Part shown: piece after piece, positions 26,501 through 35,380 of the stretch | How the letters are laid out: each line of letters opens with the position of its first letter | How positions within the stretch are numbered: the stretch's first letter is position 1 | Origin: CALVGQ01 sp031551965 | Lineage (GTDB): Bacteria; Bacillota_I; Bacilli_A; Erysipelotrichales; Erysipelotrichaceae | DNA: 64,000 nucleotides | Direction: 5' to 3' | Assembly: GCA_031551965.1 (NCBI GenBank) | Contig: JAVBMW010000002.1 | Location: 1 to 64,000, forward strand | The notes under the pieces: model-generated | What the model saw: the letters and a program-made list of their open reading frames with translations, nothing else | What the model was told of the DNA's origin: nothing | Database searches by the model: none | Position numbers and translations under genes: made by a program

Positions 26501-28191
26501 GCACAATTAATCTCTTCTAATTTTATAAGTGATGAACCCTCAGTTTCACCGACAAGCTTTAACTCAGTAAGTTGATTGTTATTGCATTTTAGCTTTTTAA
26601 GTTCACTCAAACCAGTAAGAATCAAATCTGTAATCTTGTTTTGTGCAACGTTTAGTTCAGTAATTGCAGTAAATACACTCATATTTATTGAACCTGTTAT
26701 ATTTTTATTCTCTAAGCTGAGCCCTACAAGTCGTTTTGGACTATCACTACTCCAAATTGTAAAAGGTGTAATTAGTGTTTGTTCAAATGTATTATCAAAG
26801 AAATTACCTGTTATAATTGTACTTCTATACCATTCTCTTGGTATATAACTTCCATCAGCAGGATTTGCCTTTGGCATTGAAGTCCCATCTACATCTTTTA
26901 AACTGTATTGATCAATAAATTCATTTATCTTTTGAACATCGAGAGGATCATACTTATTTGGAATACCCTTAAGCGTAATAGGTGTATTGGGTCCAAAAAC
27001 AAAAACCTCTCCTTGATCAAGGACAGCTTGTTTAAGCTGTTTAAGATTGTAGGACTCAAAGCCCTCTTTTTCAAAGGAGACATCATAATCAAAATCTCCG
27101 CCATCATAAGGCAGATAGATTCGTGCATCTCCATTTCCATTCGTAGTATAAGTTGTTTTCAATGAGTTAACAGTAACCGTCACTCCTTTGATAGGTCGAC
27201 CAGTTCCCCCATCGTTTGTATTGTCTGTAACAGTAAAATCGTGAGCAAAGCTTAGTGGATGATCTTTTTCTGACATATTATCTAATTTAATACGCATGCA
27301 TGGGCGAAGTCCCATACTTGTAGTCATAGGCGAATACGCAAGGCTTCCATCTAGGGCAACTGCTGTACCTAAATGAAAGGCGGTGGTGGAAGAACGCAAC
27401 CAGTAGCTATCTGCAGTCATTGTTTGACGGGATGCTTCCGTTGGGAAATAATCAGTGTTCTTCATTTCATCTGTACTCAAAAGATAAATGTAACTAAGTT
27501 CACTTGTTTTTAGATTCTCATAGATAATTTCTCCAGCAGGAGGAAATGACGAAGACTTTCTCTGAGGGAGTTCATCAGGATTTTCATCATATATCCCGTC
27601 ATTTGCAATAACCTTTGAGTAGATTAGATCATCCATGGTATCAAGAATTTCAGCTTTAAAGTCAATCGGAACATTGACATACTCTGAAGGTTCTAAACCT
27701 ATCATAGTTTTTTTGATTCGACTTTTCTCTTCAGATGTAAAGGCTTTGTTATAAAAATCTGTATTTAAAAACTGATTAGGGTAGGTACGCGAATATATAC
27801 CACTAATATCGCCTCCGCCTCTTCCATTGCAAACCATTTTTAGTACATAGTAATACCAAAAGTTAGCAGTAGCAATCCTATCATTTCCTCTTATGTTATG
27901 TACTTTACCATCTCCATCATAAAGTACATCATCAAGGACAACAAATGCATAGCGCGATCCATTCTCTTCATACACTTCTAGAACACGCCATAAAAGAGGG
28001 TTCCCTTCCCACTCTCCAAACTGTAAACACCGTATTCCATCTTTTGCCACAAAACCCGTTGGCAAAAAAGAGAGATGTTCTTGCGCAGAAACTGTGCTAG
28101 AGACGTTAAACACAAAAATAGGAATACTTGTTAAAATGATTATCAAGCTTAATAGAGTTGGTATTATTTTTCGATTCATGTATTGTTTCAT
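23515..28191 (-). CDS. Large leucine-rich surface protein with DUF6273-like domain
   Basis: The protein has about 1,558 residues. A signal peptide (IIPTLLSLIIILTS...SAQ) is followed by a DUF6273-like domain (FGEWEGNPLLWRVLEVYEE, NQFLNTDFYNKAF, YWLRSS), an interrupted leucine-rich repeat region (ELNVAQNKITDL, KLKCNNNQLTEL, EINCANNQISLLNL, YLNCANNKLSSLDL) and InlB/bacterial-repeat-like segments (FSHWITDG, FIGWKV). Four or more Cys/His modules follow (DADNHWHECS, CTTAVHCTICN, KHKECIVCGYVIETE). It ends in a membrane helix and basic tail (RRTKAKL), so it is an anchored outside protein, likely adhesin-like. GGGGGAAAA precedes the ATG at 28191. The two-component genes upstream may control it. Confidence 0.8.
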   Translation of the reverse strand: MKQYMNRKIIPTLLSLIIILTSIPIFVFNVSSTVSAQEHLSFLPTGFVAKDGIRCLQFGEWEGNPLLWRVLEVYEENGSRYAFVVLDDVLYDGDGKVHNIRGNDRIATANFWYYYVLKMVCNGRGGGDISGIYSRTYPNQFLNTDFYNKAFTSEEKSRIKKTMIGLEPSEYVNVPIDFKAEILDTMDDLIYSKVIANDGIYDENPDELPQRKSSSFPPAGEIIYENLKTSELSYIYLLSTDEMKNTDYFPTEASRQTMTADSYWLRSSTTAFHLGTAVALDGSLAYSPMTTSMGLRPCMRIKLDNMSEKDHPLSFAHDFTVTDNTNDGGTGRPIKGVTVTVNSLKTTYTTNGNGDARIYLPYDGGDFDYDVSFEKEGFESYNLKQLKQAVLDQGEVFVFGPNTPITLKGIPNKYDPLDVQKINEFIDQYSLKDVDGTSMPKANPADGSYIPREWYRSTIITGNFFDNTFEQTLITPFTIWSSDSPKRLVGLSLENKNITGSINMSVFTAITELNVAQNKITDLILTGLSELKKLKCNNNQLTELKLVGETEGSSLIKLEEINCANNQISLLNLNGFSKLKYLNCANNKLSSLDLTSSHLISEIKNDFNPDPLNPEINNGFNSDSLVFNNNPLTTLVFSRLINESSKRYECNVLLSANGNSYLQEIYFFTNPYITVVANPDVGYYLNNWTIVGAGLIRPGVNKANFNWETDTETIKVTPNFSQLQPDQCDPADLAVINAMIDNNGLNWTKWDGVSKTAPDDWAGTGNYYAIESLRSPNNVLMLEGMPYITWSNTTPARITHLYLVDKGLSGVVDLSGLNSLEIFQGNSMAITKLIFPDASQLSTTTDPSAMGNIIIEYNSSNSSVTLKPPVDAGNYRFSHWITDGLTSLPVSKNDFSLQGGSSLATAIYDEVYKVSQFALNVDKSIISNVYFNMSEANLKGMGRYLPESEVFISCPDQLANGMNFIGWKVIEGNITLVSPLSSSTSFIMPKENVTLHAKYDYLVTAALSKITPETATMNRKESKTFNARVILNVPTGASEYRWNDFPTKVNWYVWDGNAEDTVIDENGKLTIGEFESATTLTVSAVSAQGFKEEAIITVNNPHVHDFSAEWKFDADNHWHECSTKDISDKAAHTAETDDGDCTTAVHCTICNAVIIEAKSHISSGILDFNQDDPCANADCNFLFREANSHTPKQDDGDCTTAIHCLLCDAITTVANTNHTSDQAHASDCGASDKCIHCDYDFANNTLHTPGVAPTCTTAQLCTTCGKMIAAPIPHPYSTIWENDIDNHWQSCTCGATTYLATHTTSGWITDVIATETENGTKHKECIVCGYVIETEEIPSLTGQHTHNYEATWQYDADNHWNVCSCGLSNNISLHTSSAWIIDILATTSTEGSKHKQCTVCALVIETEIIPTLQKTYIITEGENQSWQKGTINGLQIFCYEEFAKFYGIKIDDVFISAEHFDVVSGSNIITLKPEYLQTLDEGLHTIEIVYEEGIAQTTLTILSTENSLQNDDIEKNNIDDYGKPKSGYISYVVYLWILIASCTGFWIVKALRRTKAKL

Positions 28192-28234
28192 ATATTTATT
28201 TTCCCCCAAAATTTTTTTATCAAATTTAAGCGAT

Positions 28235-28489
28235 TTAGCATTTCCGCTCAAAAATATATTCTATTTCGTGATAGTCCTTGTCATAAACGGTACAAACTTC
28301 ACGTATTTTACTGCCACTACCATTGAGCTTTTTTTGTAAGTCACGGATATGTTTTGTAATACCACTTCCATCAGATACTTCAATGCCCAATGCTTTTTCA
28401 GAAAGATAATTTTTACTGATGGTTCTGCCTTCGTTTTGCATAAAAATCGAAAGTAAACTGATATCGATATGTGTCAATTTATTAAACAT
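28235..28489 (-). CDS. Free-standing OmpR-type winged-helix protein
   Basis: This 84-residue protein looks like only the DNA-binding half of an OmpR-family regulator: LTHIDISLLSIFMQNEGRTISKNYL, then a recognition helix region ITKHIRDLQKKL, then the wing YHEIEYIF. There is no receiver domain. GGAGG lies 13 bp before the ATG, a longer gap than usual. It sits between a two-component system and the surface protein, so it may be an accessory regulator of that protein or a remnant of a duplicated response regulator. Confidence 0.55.
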   Translation of the reverse strand: MFNKLTHIDISLLSIFMQNEGRTISKNYLSEKALGIEVSDGSGITKHIRDLQKKLNGSGSKIREVCTVYDKDYHEIEYIFERKC

Positions 28490-28556
28490 TAAAAAACTCT
28501 ATCCTCCTTTATCTATAATTAAAGAACTTTGATTATTTTCATTATAAAGTATCAAA

Positions 28557-28598
28557 CAAAAAAAACTGCAAAGGTGTAGAAATCCTTACCTTCACAGT
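28557..28598 (-). terminator. Terminator of the two-component operon
   Basis: Minus-strand ACTGTGAAGGT (28598-28588) pairs with ACCTTTGCAGT (28575-28565) with one mismatch and one wobble, followed by eight T. Confidence 0.75.
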
Positions 28599-28612
28599 TG
28601 ATTGATTTATTT

Positions 28613-29299
28613 TTATCTTTTCTCGAAGCAATACCCTTCCCCACGTGTAGATGAAATTGTATAGTTACAGAGTTCCAGTTTTTTTCGCAAATTAGAAACT
28701 TGATTTTTCAATGCCCCTGCATTGTTGTTCATGGGTTGTCCCCATATTTTTTCATAAAGAATACTTGCATTCATATTTTCATTTTCATTTTGGGAAAAAA
28801 GCACTAGTAAGGCAAATTCTTTTTGCGTTAATAGTAAATCCACATCATCCACAAAAGCGCGTCCAGCAACGATATCCAGCTTAAGATTATGCTTTTTGAT
28901 GATTTGTGTAGGTTGCGTGTCAATTTGGCGTCTACGCATGACAGCAGCAATACGCATTAGTAGCTCATCTAGTTTATATGGTTTGGTAATGTAATCATCC
29001 CCTCCCAATGAAAGCCCCTTTAATTTTTCTTCATGATCCCGTCTGGAAGTGAGAAATAAGATATGAGCTGTTGTAGTTTTACGAATTTCCTGGCAAAAAT
29101 CAAATCCGCTTCCATCCGGAAGAACTACATCCAGCAAAATCACATCAGGGTCTACGTTTTTAAATTGATTTCGTGCTTCTTCAATGGTGAATGCCAAATA
29201 GAGTATATAACCAGCTTGTTCCAAGGTACGACGGTTAATCTCACTTAGTTTTTTATTATCTTCAACCAATAGTATTTTTCCTGTGTTTTGATTACTCAT
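28613..29299 (-). CDS. OmpR-family response regulator
   Basis: This 228-residue protein has a receiver domain (ILLVEDNKKL, phosphoacceptor Asp in VILLDVVLPDG near residue 57, switch Thr/Lys in FLTSR and YITKPY). The C-terminal OmpR-type winged helix is LLLTQKEFALLVLF to STRGEGYCF. It overlaps the kinase gene by 8 bp, so the pair is co-translated. Targets are unknown; the adjacent surface protein is the obvious candidate. Confidence 0.92.
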   Translation of the reverse strand: MSNQNTGKILLVEDNKKLSEINRRTLEQAGYILYLAFTIEEARNQFKNVDPDVILLDVVLPDGSGFDFCQEIRKTTTAHILFLTSRRDHEEKLKGLSLGGDDYITKPYKLDELLMRIAAVMRRRQIDTQPTQIIKKHNLKLDIVAGRAFVDDVDLLLTQKEFALLVLFSQNENENMNASILYEKIWGQPMNNNAGALKNQVSNLRKKLELCNYTISSTRGEGYCFEKR

Positions 29300-30719
29300 T
29301 TATTTCATCCTTCCAAATCGGTAGAGTAAAGCATAATGTTGTGCCTTTACCATATTCACTTTTAATGTATATTTCACCATTATGATTTTCAATTATTTCT
29401 TTGCATATTGGCAACCCTAAACCGTTACCTTCTTTATTATCGCTTATACCGCGTTCAAATACATGAGGCAAAAGTTGGTCAGGGATACCACTACCTGTAT
29501 CAGTAATGGTGACAAGAACTGAATCCAATTTTGTTTCTGCACTGATTTTTATTTTACCTTTTTCGGTATGATTACGAGCATTTTGCAATACGTTAAACAA
29601 CACCTGCGTTATCTCACTGGCACAAGCATAAACATTGGGTAGATCATCGGGTAAATTTAAATTTATTTCTGTATATATCCGGGCCATGATCGGTGTATAT
29701 AATCTTACCACACCTACAATCAGCTTACTCAGATCTAACTTTGTTTTATGGCGACGATGATCCTCACTACGGATATGGTTTTGCAACTCATCCATTAACC
29801 ACGAAATACGCTGTGTTTCCTCCGCTATATTATCAAGATCTTTTGCTGCCTGCTCATCCACACCTTTTCTACGCAACTCCATCGCAACCAGTTCAGCATA
29901 ACCAGACAAGACGGCAAGTGGTGTCAACGTCTCATGAGTGATAGTCGCAATCAGTTCTTCTTTCATTTTACCTTGCCTGTCATAGGCAGCAAGCTCACTG
30001 GCAAGAATTTGTTCTTGTATTTTGATATCTGCCTCCAAGCGAGCATTTTTTGTAACACTATCTAATGTTCGAAGCATTTGCCAGTACACTACAAAAGAAA
30101 CCACCGCCAACATCATAAATATAGTGGGATAAATAAGCTGAGGTGTTGATTTATAGTAATATTCAGCACCTCGATAAATTGATATAAACGCAAATATAAG
30201 AGGAAGAGCCAAAAGTCCTTTCATATCATTAGCTTTAATTTGACGCAGCCGCGGTGTAAAATAGTAATACATGATAAAACATACAATCAGATACAGCACA
30301 ATTCGTACTGGAATAAACATGGCATACCAATTTGCAGGAGTCGGCACCGGTAAAGGAAAATCACCCGTTAAGGTAGTAATAGAAAATTCCAACTCTGTTC
30401 CCATACATAACATATGAACACCTAAAAAAGTCACAAATAATAATTTTTGATAACCATCTTGAACTGTATTTTTATAATAAAAGAAAAATGAAAAATAGAA
30501 AACAATCGATACGATTTGGGATGCTTGAGAGTAACTTGTTTTATCCAAAATAATAGGAAGAATTGAAAATGCTAAGCAACAAATTATCAACTCAGTAAAA
30601 ACACGTGATTTACTGCGTATCAATCTATCTGTATACGGAATAATGCATAAGAGCCCAAAAGAATAAAATGATATAAAAAAGTGTAAAAATGAAAGTAATT
30701 CCATAAATCGATTCTCCAT
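29292..30719 (-). CDS. Membrane sensor histidine kinase
   Basis: This 475-residue protein has about seven N-terminal membrane segments (residues 1-225), then a coiled coil, the H-box (TITHETLTPLAVLSGYAEL) near residue 262, and a catalytic domain. The N-box is LFNVLQNARNHTEKG, the G1 region TDTGSGIPDQLL, and GNGLGLPICKEI carries G2. The seven-helix input region resembles 7TM sensor modules, so it may sense a membrane-soluble or peptide signal. It phosphorylates the regulator encoded just downstream. Confidence 0.92.
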   Translation of the reverse strand: MENRFMELLSFLHFFISFYSFGLLCIIPYTDRLIRSKSRVFTELIICCLAFSILPIILDKTSYSQASQIVSIVFYFSFFFYYKNTVQDGYQKLLFVTFLGVHMLCMGTELEFSITTLTGDFPLPVPTPANWYAMFIPVRIVLYLIVCFIMYYYFTPRLRQIKANDMKGLLALPLIFAFISIYRGAEYYYKSTPQLIYPTIFMMLAVVSFVVYWQMLRTLDSVTKNARLEADIKIQEQILASELAAYDRQGKMKEELIATITHETLTPLAVLSGYAELVAMELRRKGVDEQAAKDLDNIAEETQRISWLMDELQNHIRSEDHRRHKTKLDLSKLIVGVVRLYTPIMARIYTEINLNLPDDLPNVYACASEITQVLFNVLQNARNHTEKGKIKISAETKLDSVLVTITDTGSGIPDQLLPHVFERGISDNKEGNGLGLPICKEIIENHNGEIYIKSEYGKGTTLCFTLPIWKDEINE

Positions 30720-30894
30720 AGTTGTTTTGTATTGTGATTAATGATTTTATGCCAATAGATAAATATAATCATTCAGTCACATATGTTTATTTAAATATAT
30801 AATATTAATTCTTAATTTGATACATTTTTTAATACTTTTATATCGTTTAAACTGTTAAATATAATCAAAATATGAAATCAATCTCTTTTTTTAA
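30720..30894. other. Intergenic, nothing recognised
   Basis: AT-rich spacer holding the presumed promoter of the two-component operon (minus strand). No open frame or repeat found. Confidence 0.35.
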
Positions 30895-30926
30895 CGAAAA
30901 AACACCTAAACTTATTAAGTGCTTTT
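30895..30926 (-). terminator. Terminator of the beta-glucoside PTS operon
   Basis: Minus-strand AAGCACTTAA and TTTAGGTGTT pair with wobbles, followed by a T-run, about 65 bp after the GH1 stop. Confidence 0.6.
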
Positions 30927-30989
30927 CAATGATTAATCTAATGTATTTCAGAATTGTTAGTTATAATTTGTTTTAAACAACTTAATTTT

Positions 30990-32402
30990 CTACAACTCTT
31001 TACCATTTGTTGTGATGATGTGTTTATAATACTCAAAGCTATCTTTTTTAATTCTGTTTAATGTTCCATTACCGAAATCATCTTTATCGACATAGATAAA
31101 GCCATATCTTTTGCTCATTTGGAAAGTTCCAGCACCGACAATATCAATAGGCCCCCAATAAGCATAACCCATGATATCAACACCATCTCTGATGGCTTCT
31201 TTCATTGCGGATACATGTTGCTTCAAGTAATCGATTCGATAGGGATCATGAATACTTCCATCTTCTTCGACAACATCTTTTGCCCCTAATCCATTTTCAA
31301 CGGGAAACAAAGGAACTTGATAACGATCCCATAACTCATTCAAAGTAAATCTAAATCCTAAAGGATCAATCTGCCAACCCCATTCGCTTGTGTCAAGATA
31401 AGGATTCGCTGTTCCAATATCTCCTCCAGTATCACCAAAGTAGGCCTGACCCGCTTCATGAGTGGTAGTGCGATAATAACTAAACGCTAAAAATTGATTG
31501 CGATTATTTTTTATAAGTTCTAAATCTCCGTCTTCCATGTGGATACAAACATCATGTTCTTCCCACAATCGATAAATGTATGTTGGATAATATCCTCGAA
31601 GCATTACATCAGGAAAAAATAATGAGCGTCTTCTTACATCTTGGGTTTCAAAAACTGCCACAGGATCACAGTTATTGGGATAAATATTACTTAATGAACA
31701 CATAACTCCAATTTTAGCATCTGGAATGATTTCATGGCAAAGTTTAACCGCCTTTGCGTTGGCTACAAACATATTGTGACTAGCTTGATAGATTGCCTGC
31801 ATTTTATTTTCACCTGGTTGTAAGAGTATTCCTCCAACATACCATGGGTTTCTTCTCATGTTGTTGATTTCATTAAAAGTTAGCCAGTATTTTACTTTCC
31901 CTTTATAACGTTCAAATAGGACTCTGCAATACTTTTCAAAGCAATCAATTAGGTGACGACTTCTCCAACTTCCATATTTTTCAACTAAATGATAAGGCAT
32001 TTCATAATGTGAAATCGTAATTAGAGGCTCAATACCATATTTTAATAATTCATCAAATAAGTTGTCATAAAACTTGAGGCCTTCTTCATTTGGTTCGATC
32101 TCGTCTCCAGTAGGGAAAATTCTAGTCCAGTGAATAGAAGTTCTAAATACTTTAAACCCCATTTCACCAAATAATTTGACATCTTCTGCATATCGATGAT
32201 AAAAATCAATAGCTTCTCTCTCTGGATGATATTTATCATTTTCTGGAACCCCGACAAATGATTTCATCAATCCATCTTGAAAGCAAGATGCCATATCAAT
32301 ACCTTTTCCGCCTTCATCCCAACCACCTTCACATTGGTTTGCAGCTACTGCTCCACCCCAAAGAAAGTTTTCTGGAAATTCATTTACATAACCTTTATTC
32401 AT
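30990..32402 (-). CDS. bglA: 6-phospho-beta-glucosidase, GH1
   Basis: This 470-residue GH1 enzyme has FLWGGAVAANQCEG at the N-terminus, the acid/base Glu in TFNEINN near residue 178, and the nucleophile in VENGLGA near residue 369. The phosphate-binding SKRYGFIYVD is near the C-terminus. It hydrolyses 6-phospho-beta-glucosides brought in by the PTS proteins encoded upstream in the same operon. The frame opens at a GTG at 32423, but GAGGAGAATA fits the ATG at 32402. It is clearly related to, but not a recent duplicate of, the GH1 enzyme at 10745. Confidence 0.93.
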   Translation of the reverse strand: MNKGYVNEFPENFLWGGAVAANQCEGGWDEGGKGIDMASCFQDGLMKSFVGVPENDKYHPEREAIDFYHRYAEDVKLFGEMGFKVFRTSIHWTRIFPTGDEIEPNEEGLKFYDNLFDELLKYGIEPLITISHYEMPYHLVEKYGSWRSRHLIDCFEKYCRVLFERYKGKVKYWLTFNEINNMRRNPWYVGGILLQPGENKMQAIYQASHNMFVANAKAVKLCHEIIPDAKIGVMCSLSNIYPNNCDPVAVFETQDVRRRSLFFPDVMLRGYYPTYIYRLWEEHDVCIHMEDGDLELIKNNRNQFLAFSYYRTTTHEAGQAYFGDTGGDIGTANPYLDTSEWGWQIDPLGFRFTLNELWDRYQVPLFPVENGLGAKDVVEEDGSIHDPYRIDYLKQHVSAMKEAIRDGVDIMGYAYWGPIDIVGAGTFQMSKRYGFIYVDKDDFGNGTLNRIKKDSFEYYKHIITTNGKEL

Positions 32403-32467
32403 TACTATTCTCCTCGCAATCACTATTTATCTTGATAGGGATGCTAAAATAGCACCCCTTTTAACAT

Positions 32468-32935
32468 TTATCCTTCTGCAACAATTGTTTCGCCTGCTAC
32501 AACATTACCCATTGGCATTAGTTTGATTTGATTAGAATTAGTGAAGACAAGCACTGTTGTTAAGTCAATGTCCTTTAACTCGTCTAAACATAATTCAACC
32601 AATACATCCCCGGTTTTAACTTTTTGATCAACCTTTACTTTTGGATAAAAGCCTTTTCCTTGTAAATCACTGATGTTAAGGCAGATATGGATCAATAATT
32701 CAACACCGTCTTTACGCTTGATCCCAATCGCATGACCATCTGGAAACACCACTTGTATTACTCCATTTACTGGTGAAAGAATTTTGTTGTCAGAAAGTTC
32801 AAACGCTATTCCTTCTCCCATCATTTTACTGGAAAACACTTCGTCATTTACTTGTTCAATTCCAAATGTTCTGCCACTGGCAATTGCCATAATATTTTTC
32901 GTATCTTTATTAAAAAAATTTGAAATTCTATTCAT
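32468..32935 (-). CDS. PTS glucose-type EIIA component
   Basis: This 155-residue protein is an EIIA-Glc-like domain encoded alone. The phosphorylated His83 is in LLIHICLNISDL and the supporting His68 in PDGHAIGI. The conserved LSPVNGVI, KVKTGDVLVEL and GNVVAGE strands are present. It passes phosphate from HPr to the EIIB domain of the EIIBC protein, whose gene ends 2 bp upstream. In many beta-glucoside systems this domain is fused to the EIIBC. Confidence 0.92.
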   Translation of the reverse strand: MNRISNFFNKDTKNIMAIASGRTFGIEQVNDEVFSSKMMGEGIAFELSDNKILSPVNGVIQVVFPDGHAIGIKRKDGVELLIHICLNISDLQGKGFYPKVKVDQKVKTGDVLVELCLDELKDIDLTTVLVFTNSNQIKLMPMGNVVAGETIVAEG

Positions 32936-32937
32936 TT

Positions 32938-34308
32938 TTACTGAGCATCTTCATCAAATTTCATAAACCAGGTTAGTGCAAATGCTACTGCAAAAGCTAC
33001 AAACCCAGCGATGATCATTTGAATCATTGTATCTTGGAATACCATTAAAGCCCAAACACCATTTTTTGCCATAGCATAAGCTTTTGTACCAAGCAGTCCA
33101 GCAACTGTTCCCCCTACAAAACCTCCAGCGATTGAAGCTAAGAATGGTTTTTTAAGTGGTAGTAAAATACCATATAGTGCAGGTTCATCTGTTCCTAAGA
33201 AAGCGGTTAAAGATGCAGACAAACTTACTCCTTTGAAATCTTTCTTTTTAGACATAAGAGCTACTGCTAAAGTTGCTCCTACAATCGCAAAGTTACACAC
33301 GACAAATCCAGGTCTAACAAATGAATCATAACCAACTTCTGAGATTAAACTTAACATTGTTGGCGCAAACAAGGAATGAGCTCCAACCATTACAAGTAAC
33401 CCTTTTGTTGCTCCAACGATTCCAATCGCAAATGGTCCCGCAACATTTTGAATCCATAAAATAAGTTGTACAATATAAGAACCAATATAATATCCTACTG
33501 GTGCAAATACAAATAGATTTCCAATCGCTAATACAACGATGCAAATAAATGGTCCAAAAATTGAACGAACGATTGCTGGAAAGAAGTTGTAGATTGGATC
33601 TTCAATCTTGCTTAATACATAAGTACTAATGATTGCTGGAAATAAAGTGCTTGTATAAGTTAATACATTGAATTTAATTCCAAATAGAGTAGTTACACCT
33701 TCAAAATTTTTCAATCCCATGAAATTTGGATGAATCAAGAAAATAATACTTACTGCTGCCAAAAATGGATTGCAGTTTAATTTTTTTGCTGCTGCAAATG
33801 CTGCAAATACAGGTAAGTAATAGAATACGGAATTTCCGATCGTATTCAACAGAATATAAGTTGATGATGAAGTTGGAACACCAAATCCTAAGTTGGCTAC
33901 TGCCAATCCGACATTTATTAATCCACAACCAATGAAAAGTGGAATTACTTGAACCATCGTTCCAGAAATGTAATCTAAAATCTCTTTCCCTACATTTTTG
34001 ATTGAGAATGGTTGTTTTTCCTCTGCTACATCTGCGTCTACTGTACCACCTGCAAAATTGTATTTTTTGACAATTGCTTTATAAGCTGGAACTGCTTCCC
34101 CACCAACAACGATTTGATATTGATTGTTTGCATTGACAACACCAAAAACACCATTTAATTTTTTTATCGCCTCTGTATCTGCTTTTGTATCATCAACTAA
34201 GTTAAATCTTAATCGAGTAACACAATGGTTTAGTTGTTTGACATTCTCTAGTCCACCAACCAAGTTGACTAATTCATCTGCGAATTGTTCATAGTTCATT
34301 TTCGCCAT
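32938..34308 (-). CDS. PTS beta-glucoside-type EIIBC
   Basis: This 456-residue protein starts with an EIIB domain of the glucose superfamily (phosphorylated Cys29 in LNHCVTRLRFNL). About ten membrane segments of the EIIC domain follow. It imports and phosphorylates a beta-glucoside. The EIIA and the GH1 hydrolase follow in the same operon. GGGAGGAT precedes the start at 34308. The divergent LysR-type gene is the likely regulator, which is unusual since beta-glucoside PTS genes are more often controlled by BglG-type antiterminators. Confidence 0.93.
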   Translation of the reverse strand: MAKMNYEQFADELVNLVGGLENVKQLNHCVTRLRFNLVDDTKADTEAIKKLNGVFGVVNANNQYQIVVGGEAVPAYKAIVKKYNFAGGTVDADVAEEKQPFSIKNVGKEILDYISGTMVQVIPLFIGCGLINVGLAVANLGFGVPTSSSTYILLNTIGNSVFYYLPVFAAFAAAKKLNCNPFLAAVSIIFLIHPNFMGLKNFEGVTTLFGIKFNVLTYTSTLFPAIISTYVLSKIEDPIYNFFPAIVRSIFGPFICIVVLAIGNLFVFAPVGYYIGSYIVQLILWIQNVAGPFAIGIVGATKGLLVMVGAHSLFAPTMLSLISEVGYDSFVRPGFVVCNFAIVGATLAVALMSKKKDFKGVSLSASLTAFLGTDEPALYGILLPLKKPFLASIAGGFVGGTVAGLLGTKAYAMAKNGVWALMVFQDTMIQMIIAGFVAFAVAFALTWFMKFDEDAQ

Positions 34309-34411
34309 AATATAAATCCTCCCTTTTTAAATCAGCAAGCGGCCACTCGTTGTTTACAATCATAGTATAGAATGTTAGAATACTTTTGAAAATAGAATAT
34401 TTTAAATATAT

Positions 34412-34432
34412 AATATTTGCATTTCAAATATT
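34412..34432. promoter_or_regulatory. Palindromic operator before the LysR gene
   Basis: AATATTTG (34412-34419) and CAAATATT (34425-34432) are perfect complements around five bases, immediately before the ribosome site of the LysR gene. It is within the divergent promoter region, so binding could autoregulate and activate the PTS promoter (minus-strand TATACT near 34366-34371). Confidence 0.6.
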
Positions 34433-34447
34433 TTGAAAGGATTATTT

Positions 34448-35368
34448 ATGGAATTTATCGATGTAGAAACATTTCTTGCCATTGTTGAATGCGGAAGTAT
34501 TGGTAAAGCAGCAGAAAAATTATTTATTGGACAAGGAACTGCAAGCACTAGAATTAAACGGCTCGAAGAAGAACTTAATATACAATTGATATTTCGGCAA
34601 CAAGGAGTTCGAAAATTAACCCTGACTCCAGAAGGCGAGTATTTTTTATCGATTGCAAAAGAATGGTATTCTTTGCATCAACAGTCAATGAAAATTCATG
34701 ATATGAAAATTTACAGTGAACTTAGAATTGCCGCAACTGACTCAATTAACCGTTATCTATTTGAAGATGTATATCCCTATTTCATGAATAAAAACCCTAA
34801 CACAACACTCTTTCTTCAAACGGAACACTCCACTGAAATCCATCAGCTAATAGAACAACAAGCGATTGATATTGGATTTGTTGCAACCTTACATAAATTT
34901 CCAAACATTCTAGCTAAACCCATATTAAAGGAGAATTTAGTTATCCTCTGCCATAAAGATAATCCATTTGTAAAATCAAATAATTTGAAAGATTTAAAAA
35001 CCGAGGATGAAATTTACAGTATTTTTTCTCATGAATATGAAGTATGGCATAAGCGCAATTTTCAATCAGACAGACATAAGGTAACTATTGGAACATTATC
35101 CATGTTAGATAAATTTATCTTATATCCAAACACTTGGGCTATTGCAGCTCATTCTGCTGCTGATCGTTTAAGTATGCAACATCATAACTTAGTTGTCATC
35201 CCTTTTGAAAAAGACCCTCCTCCTACACGGACATGTTATATAATTTATTACCGACACGCAAAACCGTGGGTCAATCAAATGACCAAACTCTTTATGAAAG
35301 ATTTGATTGATGTAATCAGTTCTTTTCCAAATTTAGAGATAATCTATAACGATGATAATGATGACTAA
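34448..35368 (+). CDS. LysR-family transcriptional regulator
   Basis: This 306-residue protein has the LysR winged helix at its N-terminus (VETFLAIVECGSIGKAAEKLFIGQGTASTRIKRLEEELNIQLIFR) and a periplasmic-binding-protein-like effector domain (ELRIAATDSI, IDIGFVATLHKF, LVILCHKDNPF). The frame can open at a TTG at 34433; AAGGATT and the ATG at 34448 are preferred. It is divergent from the beta-glucoside PTS operon and therefore its probable regulator; the effector is unknown. Confidence 0.9.
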   Translation: MEFIDVETFLAIVECGSIGKAAEKLFIGQGTASTRIKRLEEELNIQLIFRQQGVRKLTLTPEGEYFLSIAKEWYSLHQQSMKIHDMKIYSELRIAATDSINRYLFEDVYPYFMNKNPNTTLFLQTEHSTEIHQLIEQQAIDIGFVATLHKFPNILAKPILKENLVILCHKDNPFVKSNNLKDLKTEDEIYSIFSHEYEVWHKRNFQSDRHKVTIGTLSMLDKFILYPNTWAIAAHSAADRLSMQHHNLVVIPFEKDPPPTRTCYIIYYRHAKPWVNQMTKLFMKDLIDVISSFPNLEIIYNDDNDD

Positions 35369-35380
35369 ATGAAATTATAA

